A stretch of DNA of 64,000 nt from Paralvinella palmiformis (taxonomy: Eukaryota > Annelida > Polychaeta > Terebellida > Alvinellidae). A model generated the notes under the pieces. It was not told the origin of the DNA. It did not search any database and saw only the letters and a program-made list of their open reading frames with translations. The position numbers were made by a program, and so were the translations under genes. Shown one piece after another: positions 34,278-47,800 of the stretch (position 1 is the first letter of the stretch; every line of letters starts with the position of its first letter). The stretch spans positions 492,501 to 556,500 of the forward strand of contig JAODUP010000161.1 in assembly GCA_025642065.1 (NCBI GenBank), written 5' to 3'.

Positions 34278-34330
34278 GCCAGGGGCCAAGCTGTCTGGGC
34301 CGAGTGGTCACTTGGGCCGAGTTGTCTAGG
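34278..34330. repeat. GGGCCGAG short repeats
   Basis: GGGGCCAAGCTGTC, GGGCCGAGTGGTC and GGGCCGAGTTGTC in tandem, about 16-18 bp apart. The same motif recurs at 60518-60735. Confidence 0.5.
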
Positions 34331-34619
34331 TACCACCTACTTGTATTCGAAAAGCCGTGTTCAAGCCAACCATCTCTCGTTACCAGTCGTATATTCATCA
34401 GTCAGCGAACTAGACTATGTGGTATGCCCGGAACGGCAGTAAACATGATTATGTTGTGATCCAAAACTGGGCGTGAACAGGTAATGTTTGTGAAATCATA
34501 TATCAGTAATTACGATCTTTATTTGTATATCGTTATAGGTCTATTTGAGCGTTAACTGGTATCACACCATGTCGGTTAGATTTAGTGATACTGGTAATGT
34601 TTTTATTCTGCAATATCAC

Positions 34620-34702
34620 ATTATTCTAGTCTAGATCTAGATGATCATGAAGTAGATCTATAGATCTATCTAATAGTCTAGACTATAGATCTAATCTACC
34701 AC
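34620..34702. repeat. TAGATCT-rich palindromic cluster
   Basis: AGATCTA / TCTAGA motifs recur about eight times in 80 bp, able to form several hairpins. Confidence 0.6.
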
Positions 34703-34724
34703 TGACAACGCTGGCGCTCGCGCT

Positions 34725-35045
34725 TTTTCAGTTGCTGTTCCTACTCTGTCAGTCTTTGCCACTTCAGAACTCTCTCCCTGAACATGTTAAGTCATCAGAT
34801 AGAGTCTAGCATTGTTTCTTTCGGTCACCATTTCAGACTTGCTTATCCCCCCTAAATTTGAACTGGATCCGATCATTTGTTGACGAATTTGTATCGTACC
34901 CTCAAAGGTCAACCGTGGCTATCAGATTACCTAACCCATATACCATACACCCCCCTCCCCCAAGATTGAAGATGTGCGATTGAGGTCGATTCTATTCCAG
35001 AATATTGGCACTATAGAATTTCGTTATTGTTATCATTGTTGTCTA
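34725..35045 (+). mobile_element. LINE C-terminal/3'-end fragment
   Basis: Contains LSPEHVKSSD and HCFFR-FQTCLSP (degenerate LINE end), then GGATCCGATCATTTGTTGAC and TATTGGCACTATAGAATTTC, followed by a GTTATT tail. Same 3' end as 2159 and 31320. Confidence 0.55.
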
Positions 35046-35229
35046 ATAAGTCTTGAGCTGGGGAATTATGGTGTTTTAGGTTCAAACACACACACACTAT
35101 ATGATACTGTGACACATACAGATTACACGCAAAATTGTTTTCTGAATTGCTCAATTGCCAAATCTGGACTAACATTTCCCCCCAGGTATATCCAGACATC
35201 GATACGTACGTGTAGAAGAAAAACACCCC

Positions 35230-35321
35230 TTTTCCGAAACTGATATCTACCTGGTGCGCACATTACATTGTACCAGTAAACTGTGCAGTTTTATCGTGAA
35301 AAATTTTAAAACGTCGAAAAG
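35230..35321 (+). other. Possible non-coding first exon of the Kelch gene
   Basis: No poly-A/T repeat; it ends in a strong donor AAAAG|GTGAGT at 35322. A start near here and splicing to the 5'UTR/start exon at 40362 is a guess from position only. Confidence 0.2.
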
Positions 35322-36259
35322 GTGAGTTAGAAAGGGATGTAAACTGGTTTGGAATTCACTATTGTTTTTAGATAGTACCCCTTTTAAACTGATAGAAAAT
35401 GTATTTCGTTTTAAGTGCATGTCACTGATGTTAATGGGTAATTAATAATTGTAAACAAACATGGTTGTTCGGGAGCTCCCGTGTGTAATTCCATTATAAA
35501 CAGGGCCTTGGGAATATTCTTTAGTAAAACTCCGGTTTTCAGAGTCATATTATTTCCTAGGTGTGTAGCCAGTCTGGTGAGAAAAAAGGTAGATCTAAAT
35601 CATAGGATTTGTAACTTGTTTTCAAAGTCTCTCGTTAGACATCCTCACCTGGTATTGTGAAAATGGTGCTGCATCAAGCGAACAGTTGGGAAAACTACCT
35701 GAAATGGCAACTGGTCCATTAAGTTATCCCCAGTTTTGACCTGGGGGTTTAAAACTTGCATTACACATGAAGTATCAGGCATCTCAGACTGCATAGTAAA
35801 TAAGTGTTTAGTTTCATGTCCTTCAAATAGTGAGCTGAGTTTTTAGAAATTATTTGTTCACAGTGTATATACATATATAAATGCATACAAGCACACTAAT
35901 ACTTTACAAAATTGTGCACGATAAAACTTATCATGATCTGATGATGCTGTACTGTATCAAGTGATTGCAAAATGGGCCACCCATCTTACAACGCCAAGGG
36001 TTGAGAAATGGGAAGGTCCCGTTTTAAATTGGGCAGGGTTGCAAAATGGGTTGGTACAATGCAGCGTTTTCTGTGGGATAGTGGTAGTCACACTAACGCA
36101 GTAGTGGGCCTTCTACATTGGAAGGGGGGGAGGTTTGTGGTTCTTCCATGAAAAAAAGTATTTGGTGCCTTCTAGGCCACTTTTTCACAAAAACAATAGT
36201 AGCAGATTGATTTTCTGCTGATAAAATAAATGTTGCATAGTGTCGGATGTCGGCTGTAA

Positions 36260-36267
36260 TGACGTCA
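36260..36267. promoter_or_regulatory. CRE-like palindrome TGACGTCA
   Basis: Perfect consensus, isolated. Confidence 0.2.
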
Positions 36268-36714
36268 CTGTTGCATTATGTTAATGTGTTAATTTTGATA
36301 GATCCTTGACCTTTGATTATCCTATGTTGCTGTAATGTTGCATAGAGACTCAAGTGAAGACTAAAGGCTTTTCATTTGATTGGTAGACGTTATTTCTATT
36401 TGACTGGAAATCCCTTCCTGGTCTAACCCTGTACTTCTAATACAGGTTGTTATAATATGTCTGAACCAGCAGACTTGTCAAGATTATAAACTTTAACTGT
36501 TTTATAAATACAGAGCTCTTCCTGTGTGTGACATATAATTTAATGAGAGTAGCACAGTCATTGTGGAGTCAGCAGAAGTGAGGATTCTAGGAGTAGACTG
36601 TGGAAGAAGTAAAATCATTCTACTAAAATATAGTCGTAGACTGTGTGTTCTTCGCCAGAACACGGCTCAGTTAGGGAACCAGGACATGGTCAGGTGAACA
36701 TCAGGCATTTTCCT

Positions 36715-36850
36715 GGTACAGTGGTTATAGTACACTTCACCTTTCAAGTTTTCTGTTTGAATTTGGCTTATTCTTGTGTTGATGGGAGTTGTTTCCTGAG
36801 GCACAAATCCCTTGGCATGTGTCCCAGCTGAGACCAGCACTGGGACTAAA
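36715..36850 (+). mobile_element. tRNA-like SINE, family E, second copy
   Basis: CAGTGGTTATAGTACACTTC and TGTTTGAATTTGGC with GGGAGTTGTTTCCTGAGGC align in order with the copy at 18312. Confidence 0.4.
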
Positions 36851-37867
36851 AATCCAAACTGAAGTCAGGTGAATATATTAGGAGTCTGCTAACGAGACAG
36901 TGGGTGTTGTTATTGTTAATTATGATGCTAAAGAATAATATTTATGGGGACAGTTAATACAGCTGAAGGTATTTATTACTAATTAGTAGGTACAGTAATA
37001 ACATTGTATTGTAGCAGTCTTAATATAAATAAACTATAACTTCAGACTCGTTAGCTTATTATTTTAAATTAGCCACACACACACCCTTTCAATTTGGTGT
37101 GTGTGTGTGTGCATTTCATGACGCCAGAAATGTACTGAAATGCTTTGCCTATAGGTTAGTGCTGTAATCAGTAAATGTTTTATACAGGCATATGCACATA
37201 AAGTCACAGGTATATTACTATAGTATATACACCAACACATAATTGTGCTTTGTAGCATTTAGAGATTAGACAAGCTGTGTATTAAGTATATACAACCATA
37301 AATACATAGCTAAGCCTTCCAACGTCTTTGGTAGAAAGATTAGCACACTGTATATATATATGTATTCAACACTTGCCTGAAATCCACCCTTCACCCACCA
37401 TCTACACTGATCCATAGGTAATTATAATATTTATAGCCTAAAGGTTATATGATGTGTGTTATACACAAGCACACTGTTAATATATATAGCATGGCAATTC
37501 TGCCATGTAATAGTCTGTTTTTGCACAGATGTAAATTTTCTAATAGTGAGAGTAGGTCATAGTATTTATTGGATTTGTATGTTTATGAGCTATCTGACCC
37601 TTCATCAAATATCACAAGGCATATTATGCTGTGGTTGAGATGTTCCTTTTTCTGTGCATGGAGAATTTCCAGGTCCACACGTTCTAAGAAAAGTTGATCT
37701 AGAGCTGTATATTCTGTGCAGTATTTTTAATTTATGTGTTTGACCTGGTTATCCAGCATTTAAATGACTGTAGCGGGCACAGTACACTCTTAAACTTAAA
37801 GCATTATAAGTACTCCCGACTCAGTAATAATAGCATTGCATCTTCAGCGTCAGTATTGGGCTTGCTT

Positions 37868-37972
37868 TCATTTCGGGGAGAATCCACAGGCTGTCGCTTG
37901 ATCAGCACAGCCTATATGTTGGAGTGGATCAGACCATCACTCTCACAGATGAGCAGTACTGAAAGATGGAAC
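37868..37972 (-). mobile_element. SINE family A, 3' fragment
   Basis: TTCGGGGAGAATCCACAGGC, TCAGCACAGCCTATATGTTG and GAGCAGTACTGAAAGATGGA are reversed family A tail sequences. Confidence 0.7.
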
Positions 37973-38032
37973 ATCTCATGTGGTTGATATGTTTACTGAA
38001 AGATGGAACATCTCATGTGGTTGATATGTTTA
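37959..38032 (+). repeat. 37-bp tandem duplication
   Basis: ACTGAAAGATGGAACATCTC followed by ATGTGGTTGATATGTTT occurs twice with no difference. Confidence 0.9.
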
Positions 38033-38444
38033 CATGCAACTAAAGTTGTTATATAAAAGTTCACCATAGTAGTAGTCCAATTATGTCCAATCTGTACTAG
38101 GCATTCAAGGCTAAACTGTAGTTTGCTTGTCATAAATAACATTTAAATACATTATAATATCTACAGTTTTAATAGAAGACATTAGGTCTGGTTTGAAAAT
38201 GCTAACATATAGTTTTAACACTATTACGGTCTGGTTTAGCTCAGATGTCAGTTTTTTAATAGCAATTATGTTATCAGCTTTAATAGTAATCGCTCCATGA
38301 TGCCTGCCCATTGTACAAACTGACCTTTGAAGAAAGTGACAATTGGGTTATATAGTATTGCTTTGAAGAAAGATGCAGTAACTGAAAAATAGCTATAAAT
38401 AGGGCTGCTTAGATAATTAACCTGAATATTCTCACTACTGCCGT

Positions 38445-38758
38445 GATCTGACTTGGGTGTTTTACACCCAGACAACACAGCTGTAGGTGATCTGACTTGG
38501 GTGTTTTACACCCAGACAACACAGCTGTAGGTGATCTGACCCAGGTGTTTTACACCCAGACACCACGGCTGTAGGTGATCTCACTTGGGTGTTTTAGTTT
38601 TACACCCAGACACCACAGCTGTAGGTGATCTGACCCGGGTATTTTACACCCAGACACCACAGCTGTAGGTGATCTGACCCGGGTATTTTACACCCAGACA
38701 CCACAGCTGTAGGTGATCTGACCCGGGTATTTTACACCCAGACACCACAGCTGTAGGT
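38445..38758 (+). repeat. Minisatellite, 7 copies of a 44-bp unit
   Basis: The unit begins GATCTGACTTGGGTGTTTTA and continues CACCCAGACAACACAGCTGTAGGT. One copy (38577) is 50 bp through a six-base insertion. Each unit contains GGGTGTTTTACACCC, a short hairpin. Variants CTTGGG/CCAGG/CCGGG mark copy groups. Confidence 0.97.
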
Positions 38759-40127
38759 GATTCGCTTTTTGTTTCTTGGTGACTTAGGGGCTGGTGGAGC
38801 ATTACACATGTTTCAGCATGAAAAATCGCCATTCTGAATTCAGCCCCGATGAAGAATCATCAAGAGGATGGATTCACACTTCGAGATCTCCATGCCTGAG
38901 TGCCTTATTCCACACAGCTAAAATGTGCACACACACACAAAATCGTCTTTATCATTTTAGGTGAATGATCATGTATCTTTCTGTATCCTATATTTATCCA
39001 GGATTAATTATCATCCTTTGATTAAACCAATACCTCAGTCGCTCATCCCAGTCAAAGAAGCCTCTTTGTATACATATCATCTGAGGTGACACCAAGCTAT
39101 ATGATGGGAGGGTTCATTATATACTATTTTGGTCATAATATTTCCAGTACCTTACTTGTTAGTATTTGATTGTAGCTCGGACATATCTGGTTTGCTCTCT
39201 ATCTATGTGTGTGTGATACATGCCATACAGGTGGAAGATGGCAGGTGGTTGTATTCACCATGCAGACACCCATCACTATACATCTGACCAGGTGATGTTA
39301 TGCGATAGGTACATTCAGCTAATGAAGCTCACCAGCTTATTATAGACTGACTGAGGACAGATTGGTACCTGTTGTGTTACCTGTCATCCTAAACATCGGT
39401 TATCTTCTGTGTTAGTGTTGCCAGTGACAACAGAACTATGTCTACAAAGGTAGTCATTAGCCACTTACCATCAGTATTACGATTGATTGATTGATTGAAT
39501 GATCAGTAGATGGTGTTGCTATTAATTATTCACTCCCACAGACCAGTCTGTGTTCATAATCAACAGTAACCGTGGTGATAATAATAATATTGATTTGTTT
39601 GCATTATCATTATGGTCTGTTTTCACATCATAATGATCACAATGTCGGTTGACTTTCTGTACATACATTGTTTATGATGGATTTGTATTATTGGAGTTTT
39701 GTTTAATTTAATTATTTTCATGTCTGAGTGATATGCCCATCAGACAGATAAGTTTTAAATGGGGGGGGGGAGTAGTATGATACTCCATCACACATCCAGA
39801 GTACAGTTAACTCAGTGGTAAATTATCTGAACACAGTGACCTTAGTAGAGTATGCTTACTGTTGTTGTTTGAGTGGATTGATTTATTTTAGTCCCATTAT
39901 ATTTATTCTAGTTCAACAAAATATAAATTAGATGTGATGATTGATTAATTATCTATCAAACACACAAAACACTCAGATGCATTATCAATGTTTAGTGCAT
40001 GTATGATGTATGTATATATATATGTATAGTTTTATGGAGGTATAGGTTTTATGGATGTTTTGGTCATGGGGCTCTGAGCCAGTGCCACCAGATATATGTA
40101 TATATATATCATAGCACCCCATCTCAC

Positions 40128-40300
40128 ACACACCATGGTCTAACTGATAGCACATTGGATCACATATCACTACCACCTGAGTTCGAATCTTGATGTGTGC
40201 ATATCTGAAGGGTATTTCACCTTTCACCTTTGGAGGTCACTCAACCCATTTAGTCTACCGTGTGTACAAAAGTGGCCATAAAGCAACAATCAGCATCCTC
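40128..40300 (+). mobile_element. SINE family B, diverged copy
   Basis: CCATGGTCTAACTGATAGCA, GAGTTCGAATCTTG and ACAAAAGTGGCCATAAAGCA match family B. It ends about 60 bp before the Kelch start exon. Confidence 0.75.
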
Positions 40301-40361
40301 ACACACACACGCTAATATAGATAATACCTTATAGTAATATAATTATTGTTTTAATTTACAG

Positions 40362-40413
40362 GATATCATCTTACCCCATCACTGACGACTTCATTCTTTG
40401 AATGCCTGATAAG
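40362..40413 (+). CDS. Kelch gene start exon (5'UTR plus MPDK)
   Basis: Acceptor TTTACAG and donor AAG|GTATGA. ATG at 40402-40404 is immediately preceded by an in-frame TGA, which fixes this as the first possible start. It contributes four codons, phase 0, matching the next exon. The acceptor implies an upstream non-coding exon. Confidence 0.6.
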
Positions 40414-43400
40414 GTATGATCTATTTATTATGTTAGTGTTTAATGTCTAGTTTTATGATATTTTCATCGTGTAGATGTTACCGTTACACTTATCCGAGAC
40501 AGCTTTATGACACAAAACTCTCAAATACTTGGATACAGTCTATGTTTACATAACCGCTATGCTTATTTCTTAACCGCCACTATGGCCTAGTGAGTGAGAG
40601 TTTGTCATGCGGGAGGTCAAAGGTTTGAATCCCGGCCGTCGGACTATAGTAGGGGGAGTTTTTAATCCAACCAGGCAAGGCTTTCTCCATCGAATATGTA
40701 AATTCTAAATTAATTTAGAATTAGTCTCCATGGTGAAGCAGTAAATTACAGACCATATGCCTCTCCCTCATTTGAGGTAGATAAGCCACGTAAAATAACT
40801 GCCATTTCGGCCATTATTGTTATCAGATTATTATTATATTTTCCAATTTTTTTTACCAATAAATGAGGATGATGTTATCAATCTGTTTTTTTTTGTTGTT
40901 GCTGTGATATTCTAACCTTTGTTACTGCATTAACATATTGATGTCCTGTATTGTTACTATGACATTGTGCCCTCAAATGGTGGAGGGAGCAGCACCCAAA
41001 ATTTGTCGTATTATTTTTACAGCGCGAGTGATGTTTATTTTTTCCCTGAAAAATTGGATGGAATATTGTATGTATTTAAATGGTTGCAGACATCGAGAAT
41101 TAAACTTAAAGTCTGCTATTTTTTATTTCTGCTATTGGTACAATCAAGCATTTCTATGATATTGATAATGACATTCTGAAATATGACAATAATTATTCTG
41201 ACATTATAGATCTCTCCGTCTCTTAGTATTTCAATGACATCTTAATCTATATTTTTACAGAGATTACATAAAATCACTTACCATTGTTTGAACATTATAT
41301 GTTATTCTGATCTCTTATCTATCAAAATATAATACACAGGGTTTGCACGGGTCCTTGATAACCTGGAAAGTCCTGGAATTTGAAAATTTGGATTCCAGAC
41401 CTGGAATTTTTGTAGAGGTCCTTAATAGACCTGGAATTTGGACATATAGATCTATATTTCTAATCATAAGCATACAGGAATTCAGTCAATTTGACATTGC
41501 CAGGTCCTGGAAAGTCTTGGAATTTGAGATGTCAAAATGTGTATGAACCCTCATACATTTAGTGGCAGTCACATTAATATTACTATTGCAATGCCTTTAT
41601 ATTTATTTTCTCTTATAAATTTCAATTCTTTTTATTTCAAACAGTTAAATTATTGTTACATTTAGCAGTGATCTGTCATCTCTAGTAACAGCGAAAGGTT
41701 TCAGTTTAAAAAACTAACCATTAACTGATCATGTTTTTATATTGCTAATTAATTGCAGTGATAAATGAAATTGTTTTTGGTGATTTTCCCATCACATTCC
41801 ATATAAAACTCCTTATGACACCAAACAGATATTGGTACTATATATCTCCAATTCGGATCATTCTTGAAATAAACTGATTAATTATTGAGGTGATTTTTCC
41901 TGTTTCACACAATAATATGGCCAAATACCATCTTCAAGATAAATTTTTAGTCTTTAATTTCTCTTTGTTTGATGTTGTTCATATTCTGATTTTGACTAAT
42001 AGCTAGATTCATACTTGTGAAGTTAATCCATTGTTTATCGTGGAAAGAAATGTTGCAGAAAATGTTGATTTCCTCTTTTTCCTCATTCACATTGAGTCAT
42101 AAACAAATGATAATTTGATGTAGTCCTAAATAGCAGTTAATCCTATCATAATCAGTCAATGATGTTTAATGCACAAGAAAATATCAGGCCTTCACTTGAA
42201 TGTATTTATTTACCACATTGTCATCGGCTCAAATTGACTTTCTTACTTTCAGCACACACATTCTTCATTGGGTCAGTGCGTCCAGCACCGGGCAATCAGA
42301 TCAACACCACAGAGCAGTCGCTACACGTGGCACAATGTCACATGTCCATCGTATGAACTTGAAGGTCGAGGTCCCATAGTACCACCGAACCGCTGTAAAC
42401 ATGCTGCATGTCTCCATGACAACCACATCTACATATATGGAGGTAGAAATGGTGGCGTCTGTCATGGTGATATGTGGCGATATAATTTGGCTGAGAAGAC
42501 GTGGGAACAGTTATCATGTCACGGTGATGTGCCACTATCACCGCAGGAACATACGATGTTAGCTTACAAGGTTATTATCAACATTCAATACAACAACAGT
42601 TGTGAACCCAGGAGAATAGCTAATAGATCTCTCACAGTTACTTCTCAATTTGTCTTTACCATAGACCATATATATTCAACCTTGAGTATCAGACAGATTG
42701 TCTTTTAGGTTATTTTAAAGGGTGTTGCTTTGAGGAAATCAGCATTTATCGTGGAAAGAAATGTTGATTTCCTCTTTTTCCTCATTCATATTGAGTCGTA
42801 AACAAATGATAATTTGATGTAGTCCTAAATAGCTTCTTTCAAAAATATGCAGAATAATTTATTTTAAAAATCCCATCAAATTGATTCAGTTAAAATACTG
42901 ATGTATTATATTTGTACTTGTGACCCTATGTACTTGATACAGCAAAAAGCTTAAGAGGTGTCCAATTACAAGCTACCGCAATAGATTTCAGTGATGAAAT
43001 TGACATAAAAGCCCCAAAGGACAATGAATCCATTTACTTTAGAAGCCATGACAAATATTTTTGAGGTATTATTTGATCAGCTAATTGGTTTAGACAATTA
43101 AGTCTGCTCTTACCTTGTGGTGCTTGACGTTGTTTTGCAGACTAGTTTATTATGGAAAAATATGTGTTTATGTGGCGTTGCATGTTGGTATGAACTTGTG
43201 GTTTGTTTACTTGTCATTTGTTCACAGTGACTGTGATTATATGTGAAATAACACATCTGATATAATTGTGCAGCATGGTTATGTTCTATGAAATAAGATA
43301 TGTCAGTCTGCCGACAACTGTTGGAGTTAATTTCTTCAATTATCATCCAAGCTAGTTTAGTTTGTTCGTTGATAAATTTCATCAAATGTTTTTCCCTTTG

Positions 43401-44790
43401 GGTGATCCTTGTGCATGGTACAAATAAATCTTTTTTCTTCTATAATCTAGTATTATTTCATCAACTTATATGCAGTATATGTGATAATAATTATTGTACT
43501 GCATGAAGAAAATTAATTCTTTCCAGCCTTAGAACTATAATGGCCACTATGTATTATTGTAAATATTTGTCACTTTAAAATGCACTCTTCAGACAAAAAT
43601 ACAGATGGGTTTGTAATATTTCGTTAACTTTCTGTACCACGAGAGAAAACTTTGAGTCTGTTGTTAGTATTTTACTTGGGGGAAAAGTGAAAAGTCAGGA
43701 ACAATGGTCAGAATGGTGTTGGCAGTCCTGAAATTTAACTGAAGTAGCCAAATGTTAATTCCAGTTCAAAGATATTTTCACTAAAATCTTCAAACTTTTG
43801 ATGTGGCATCCATGTAACTGTTTCCTTTCTACATATTCGTGCATGTAATTTGTTTGATTTCTAAGGAAACTGGGAACCCAGAAAGTATATCTTTCTTATA
43901 TTACAGAGCAGCTTGTACCTGTTTGGTGGTCAGTTCTGGTGTTCATATGACAATGAAGCTCCACTTTGGATTCTAGATTTAGGTATTAAAGTTAATTTTG
44001 TCCAGTAATCATCACTAAATTGATAGAATGTTTTGCTAGTTTTAAATTAAATCACTATAAGATATGTATAGATAATATTGCATCAACAAGATTATTATTT
44101 GCTATCTATTCTCCTCACCAGTTTGTTAATGTTTTAATTTTGTTTTGATGCAGAATCCTCAATCTGGAGGAGAAGCTGTATAGAGAGTGACGTGCTGACA
44201 CCTGGTGGCCGGCGTGGACATACAGCTGTCATAGATCATGCTATCATGTACATCTATGGTGGATACATTGATCTAAAAGGATCAAGCAATGAACTATGGA
44301 TGTTTGATTTAGGTGGGAAAAAATTACACATGATTTGACGATGTACCACGAGAATATATAGATTAGGTTTAGCCAATATTTTAAGAAGAAACCGATCTAT
44401 GTTCCACATATAAGTAAATTGCTGAATTGGTTTTCAGTTATTTACTTTACAATTCGAAATTGAACGCTGCTTAGATATGAACTTTGGACCATTCTCTTGT
44501 AAGAGATCGTTTTCAATCTTCACTCTCAGGGCATTATGTATTTCGTAGTTGGCAATTATAGGCATATATTCCACAGTATTCGATCTAATCATGGATATAT
44601 TACATTATATAGATGAGTCAATAGACAGACACTTGAATTAACAGTGAGTTGATGGATTTAAACTTTGGTCTCTTTCAAAACTGGCATACCATCCCATAAC
44701 CTATCAATAATGCTATTCCAGGGTTTGGTTTTACATATATCACTTTTACTCCATATATATATATAAATATATATATTTATATATATATTA

Positions 44791-44823
<33 letters not shown>

Positions 44824-47800
44824 CTTTATTGTTATAGATGGTTTGTGCTTGTAGAAATAATTATTATCCCATAATCTACCTTCTGTGTTTTGAAATATGA
44901 CCAAAGTCTGATAGATGTATCTACTTATTATATTTATCATTTGTCTACTTTATAGTTCATCATTCTTCAAATATATTCATTTTGATAATTAATGCAGTTT
45001 TTTAATATATATATTGCTTTCTGGGGTAAATGTAGTGTATTTGATTACAATATGAGGAAGTATCCCAATTTATTAATGCTGTTTTTGTCCTGAAAGATAT
45101 CAGGACAATGTCTTACAAAACATATTAGCTAGATGGTGATTTTGATCTTTATTCACCAGATAATGAGATTTGGCATCTAAGTCACAACTCGATGACAAAT
45201 GAGATGCTGGCTGAAGGTAGACATGGCCACTCGGCAGTCGTCTATGAAGGTGCCATGTTTGTGTATGGAGGAATGGCCAATCTTGTTGCTAAATGTGATC
45301 TGTGGAAATACGAATTCAGTAAGTCTCACAGCATGTTATCACCTGTATGTCTTTGTTTCACAGCATTGCTGATATAATTAACATGTCATCAGTGTCAAGT
45401 TTCTTGTCATTTTTTGTTATGTGCAGGGTTCCCATACGTCCTGGAAAATAACAAATTCATTTTCTAGGTTCTGGAAATGTCCTTGGATTTGATAAAATCA
45501 GGGGATAAAATAACGATTTATGGTAGTACCATCCATTAAGACGACCTAAAAATCTGAACTTTTCCCTGCAGTATTACTAGGTGATGTTTTGATCGCAGGA
45601 AATAGTTTTGTTTTCATAATTCGTTATTCGTACAAATGTGTTTTGTATACTGTCAATAGATCAAGGCAAATTATAATGATCATTTGCACAAACTGTTAGC
45701 GCATACTTAAATTAACGGCATGATTAAACATTGAATGAACTGCATACGAAGTCAATGACTTAGAAAAATTAGACATATTGACGTTTAATGTCAGTTACTA
45801 CTGAGCCTTTGATGGTATGTTTTGGTCACTAATGCCGCAAAAACTGAGACAATGTAAATAACTGGTATATGCGGTCAGTTAGTAACTAACTCTCTATTGA
45901 AAATAAATTAATTAATCAGTATTTATCCCTGATTAGTATAAATATGCCCAGACAAAATATGTATATGCCAATATGGCGACACCCTAATGTCTATGCCATC
46001 AAACGAATGAGATACGATGCTCATGGGTTTGGAATGTGTGGGTACGAGTTGTCTTGTTACCGATTCTACTTTCAAATTCAAAGTCGTGAAATGGGCTACT
46101 GAGTCCAACAACATTTATCCATAATTACAAAAATCTGATAATTCACATATAAATATTTCTTTTCATTATAAAGCCATGTATAATTATCATCAACTTGTTT
46201 CACTTCTATTTTCACTTCATGACGATTGATGTCCTTTTGCATCTAGATCTAAACTAGGGTCTAGACGGCTGCTAACACATGAGATTTTTTCTCCCAATGA
46301 CTGGATTTCTTTACACTAAAATAGCACAGGCCATTAAGCTGACCCCCCCCCAAAAAAAAATAAGGGTCAAAATGTTGACACAAGGTATCGACTTAATGGC
46401 TGGTACCTACAGTATAGGAGAAAAAAAGTATCAATACATAGTCTTGATATCCCATTTTAGATAGAAGTGGGTGAATCAGACAGGTAGAAGGGATGAAGAG
46501 GAGGCTGTATTATAAGAATGTCAATAACTGATCATACATTCAATAAAATGAAAACCCTCTTTTGCATGTATCTGTATTTACTTACCTTTAGATCTTGTAT
46601 ACTTTGTACTGGAAATAGTAATTTTGTCCTGGAAAAGACTTGGAAAATAATATTTCCTTGACTGTGGGAACCATATATGTGTCTGTTGCTTAAGCTTTGG
46701 CTTTTGGCTAGATTTGAGTAACTCTTATTTGATGTTCTGGTTTTTAGAGTAAGACTAGGTGATGATTTTTATTTTTTATTTCTTTACTATCACATGTTTT
46801 GGTTCAGCTTCTTGCCAATGGAGTAGGATTAAGTCACGTCCAAGTCCTCCAGCGTTGAAGGGCCACACAGCTTGCGTTATAGCTGACCAGATGTTGGTGT
46901 TTGGTGGAACTAGTCATGGATCAATGCTTAACACATTGTGGTGTTTTCACTTTGGTAAGACACTGATTGTAGTGCATCCTCTCTTTTTCACCCGCACAAA
47001 ATATATTTCCAACTGTAATGTGCAAATGAATAATTTTATTTCTAGAATAATCTTGTATTAGGTTAATACTAGAAGAATCATGCATGGACTTATTAACCCT
47101 TTCTGTAACTGTTTTAAGTACTTTCGTCATACCTTCTATAAGCAATTTTGATATGATTTCCATGCTGTACTCATGGCTGTGATCTTTGGATATATGTATC
47201 AGAACCACAAGAGCTTCCACAGCCATATATTATATATATAATTTACACAAACAGAGAGTTATTTATCTATGTAAACTTATGGTTCTAGGTAGCAGAAAGC
47301 ACACTTATGAAGATCCACTTTGTTCTCAGATATGAGAATGACTTGGGATACTTGGTCACAGTTTGACGATTTGAATATAGGGATAATCAATTTAGTGACA
47401 AGTAATTCCACTTTATGTGTATCTGGAGATACATAATTACAAAATAGTATCAACAGCAGCTCTGTTGCATTAAGCCATTCAATAACTGGATAATCTGCTC
47501 ATTAGTGATAACTTCTGATTTATGTTAAGTCTGAAGCAGCATTTAGATTAACTGATTTGCTATTAATCAGTGGCGTCACAGTGTGGGATTTCTTGTGTCA
47601 TTTGCATGCTATTTTTGTGGGTCTCACAAGAATCTTGTGTGGGAGAATCTTCTACAATAGTACAGCTGCTTGTCTGTGATGTTGTTTTCAGATATGAGCA
47701 CTACATGACCTACAAGAACTTACAAGAATTATCAAAAACTGAGGTCTGCTGACAAATTTTCACCAACAGTACACAATAATATATGGCTCATGTTTTTATA

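Noticed and set aside
42338..42541. Minus-strand frame opposite Kelch exon 2
   Set aside because: Antisense shadow; the plus frame carries the Kelch motifs and correct splice sites.
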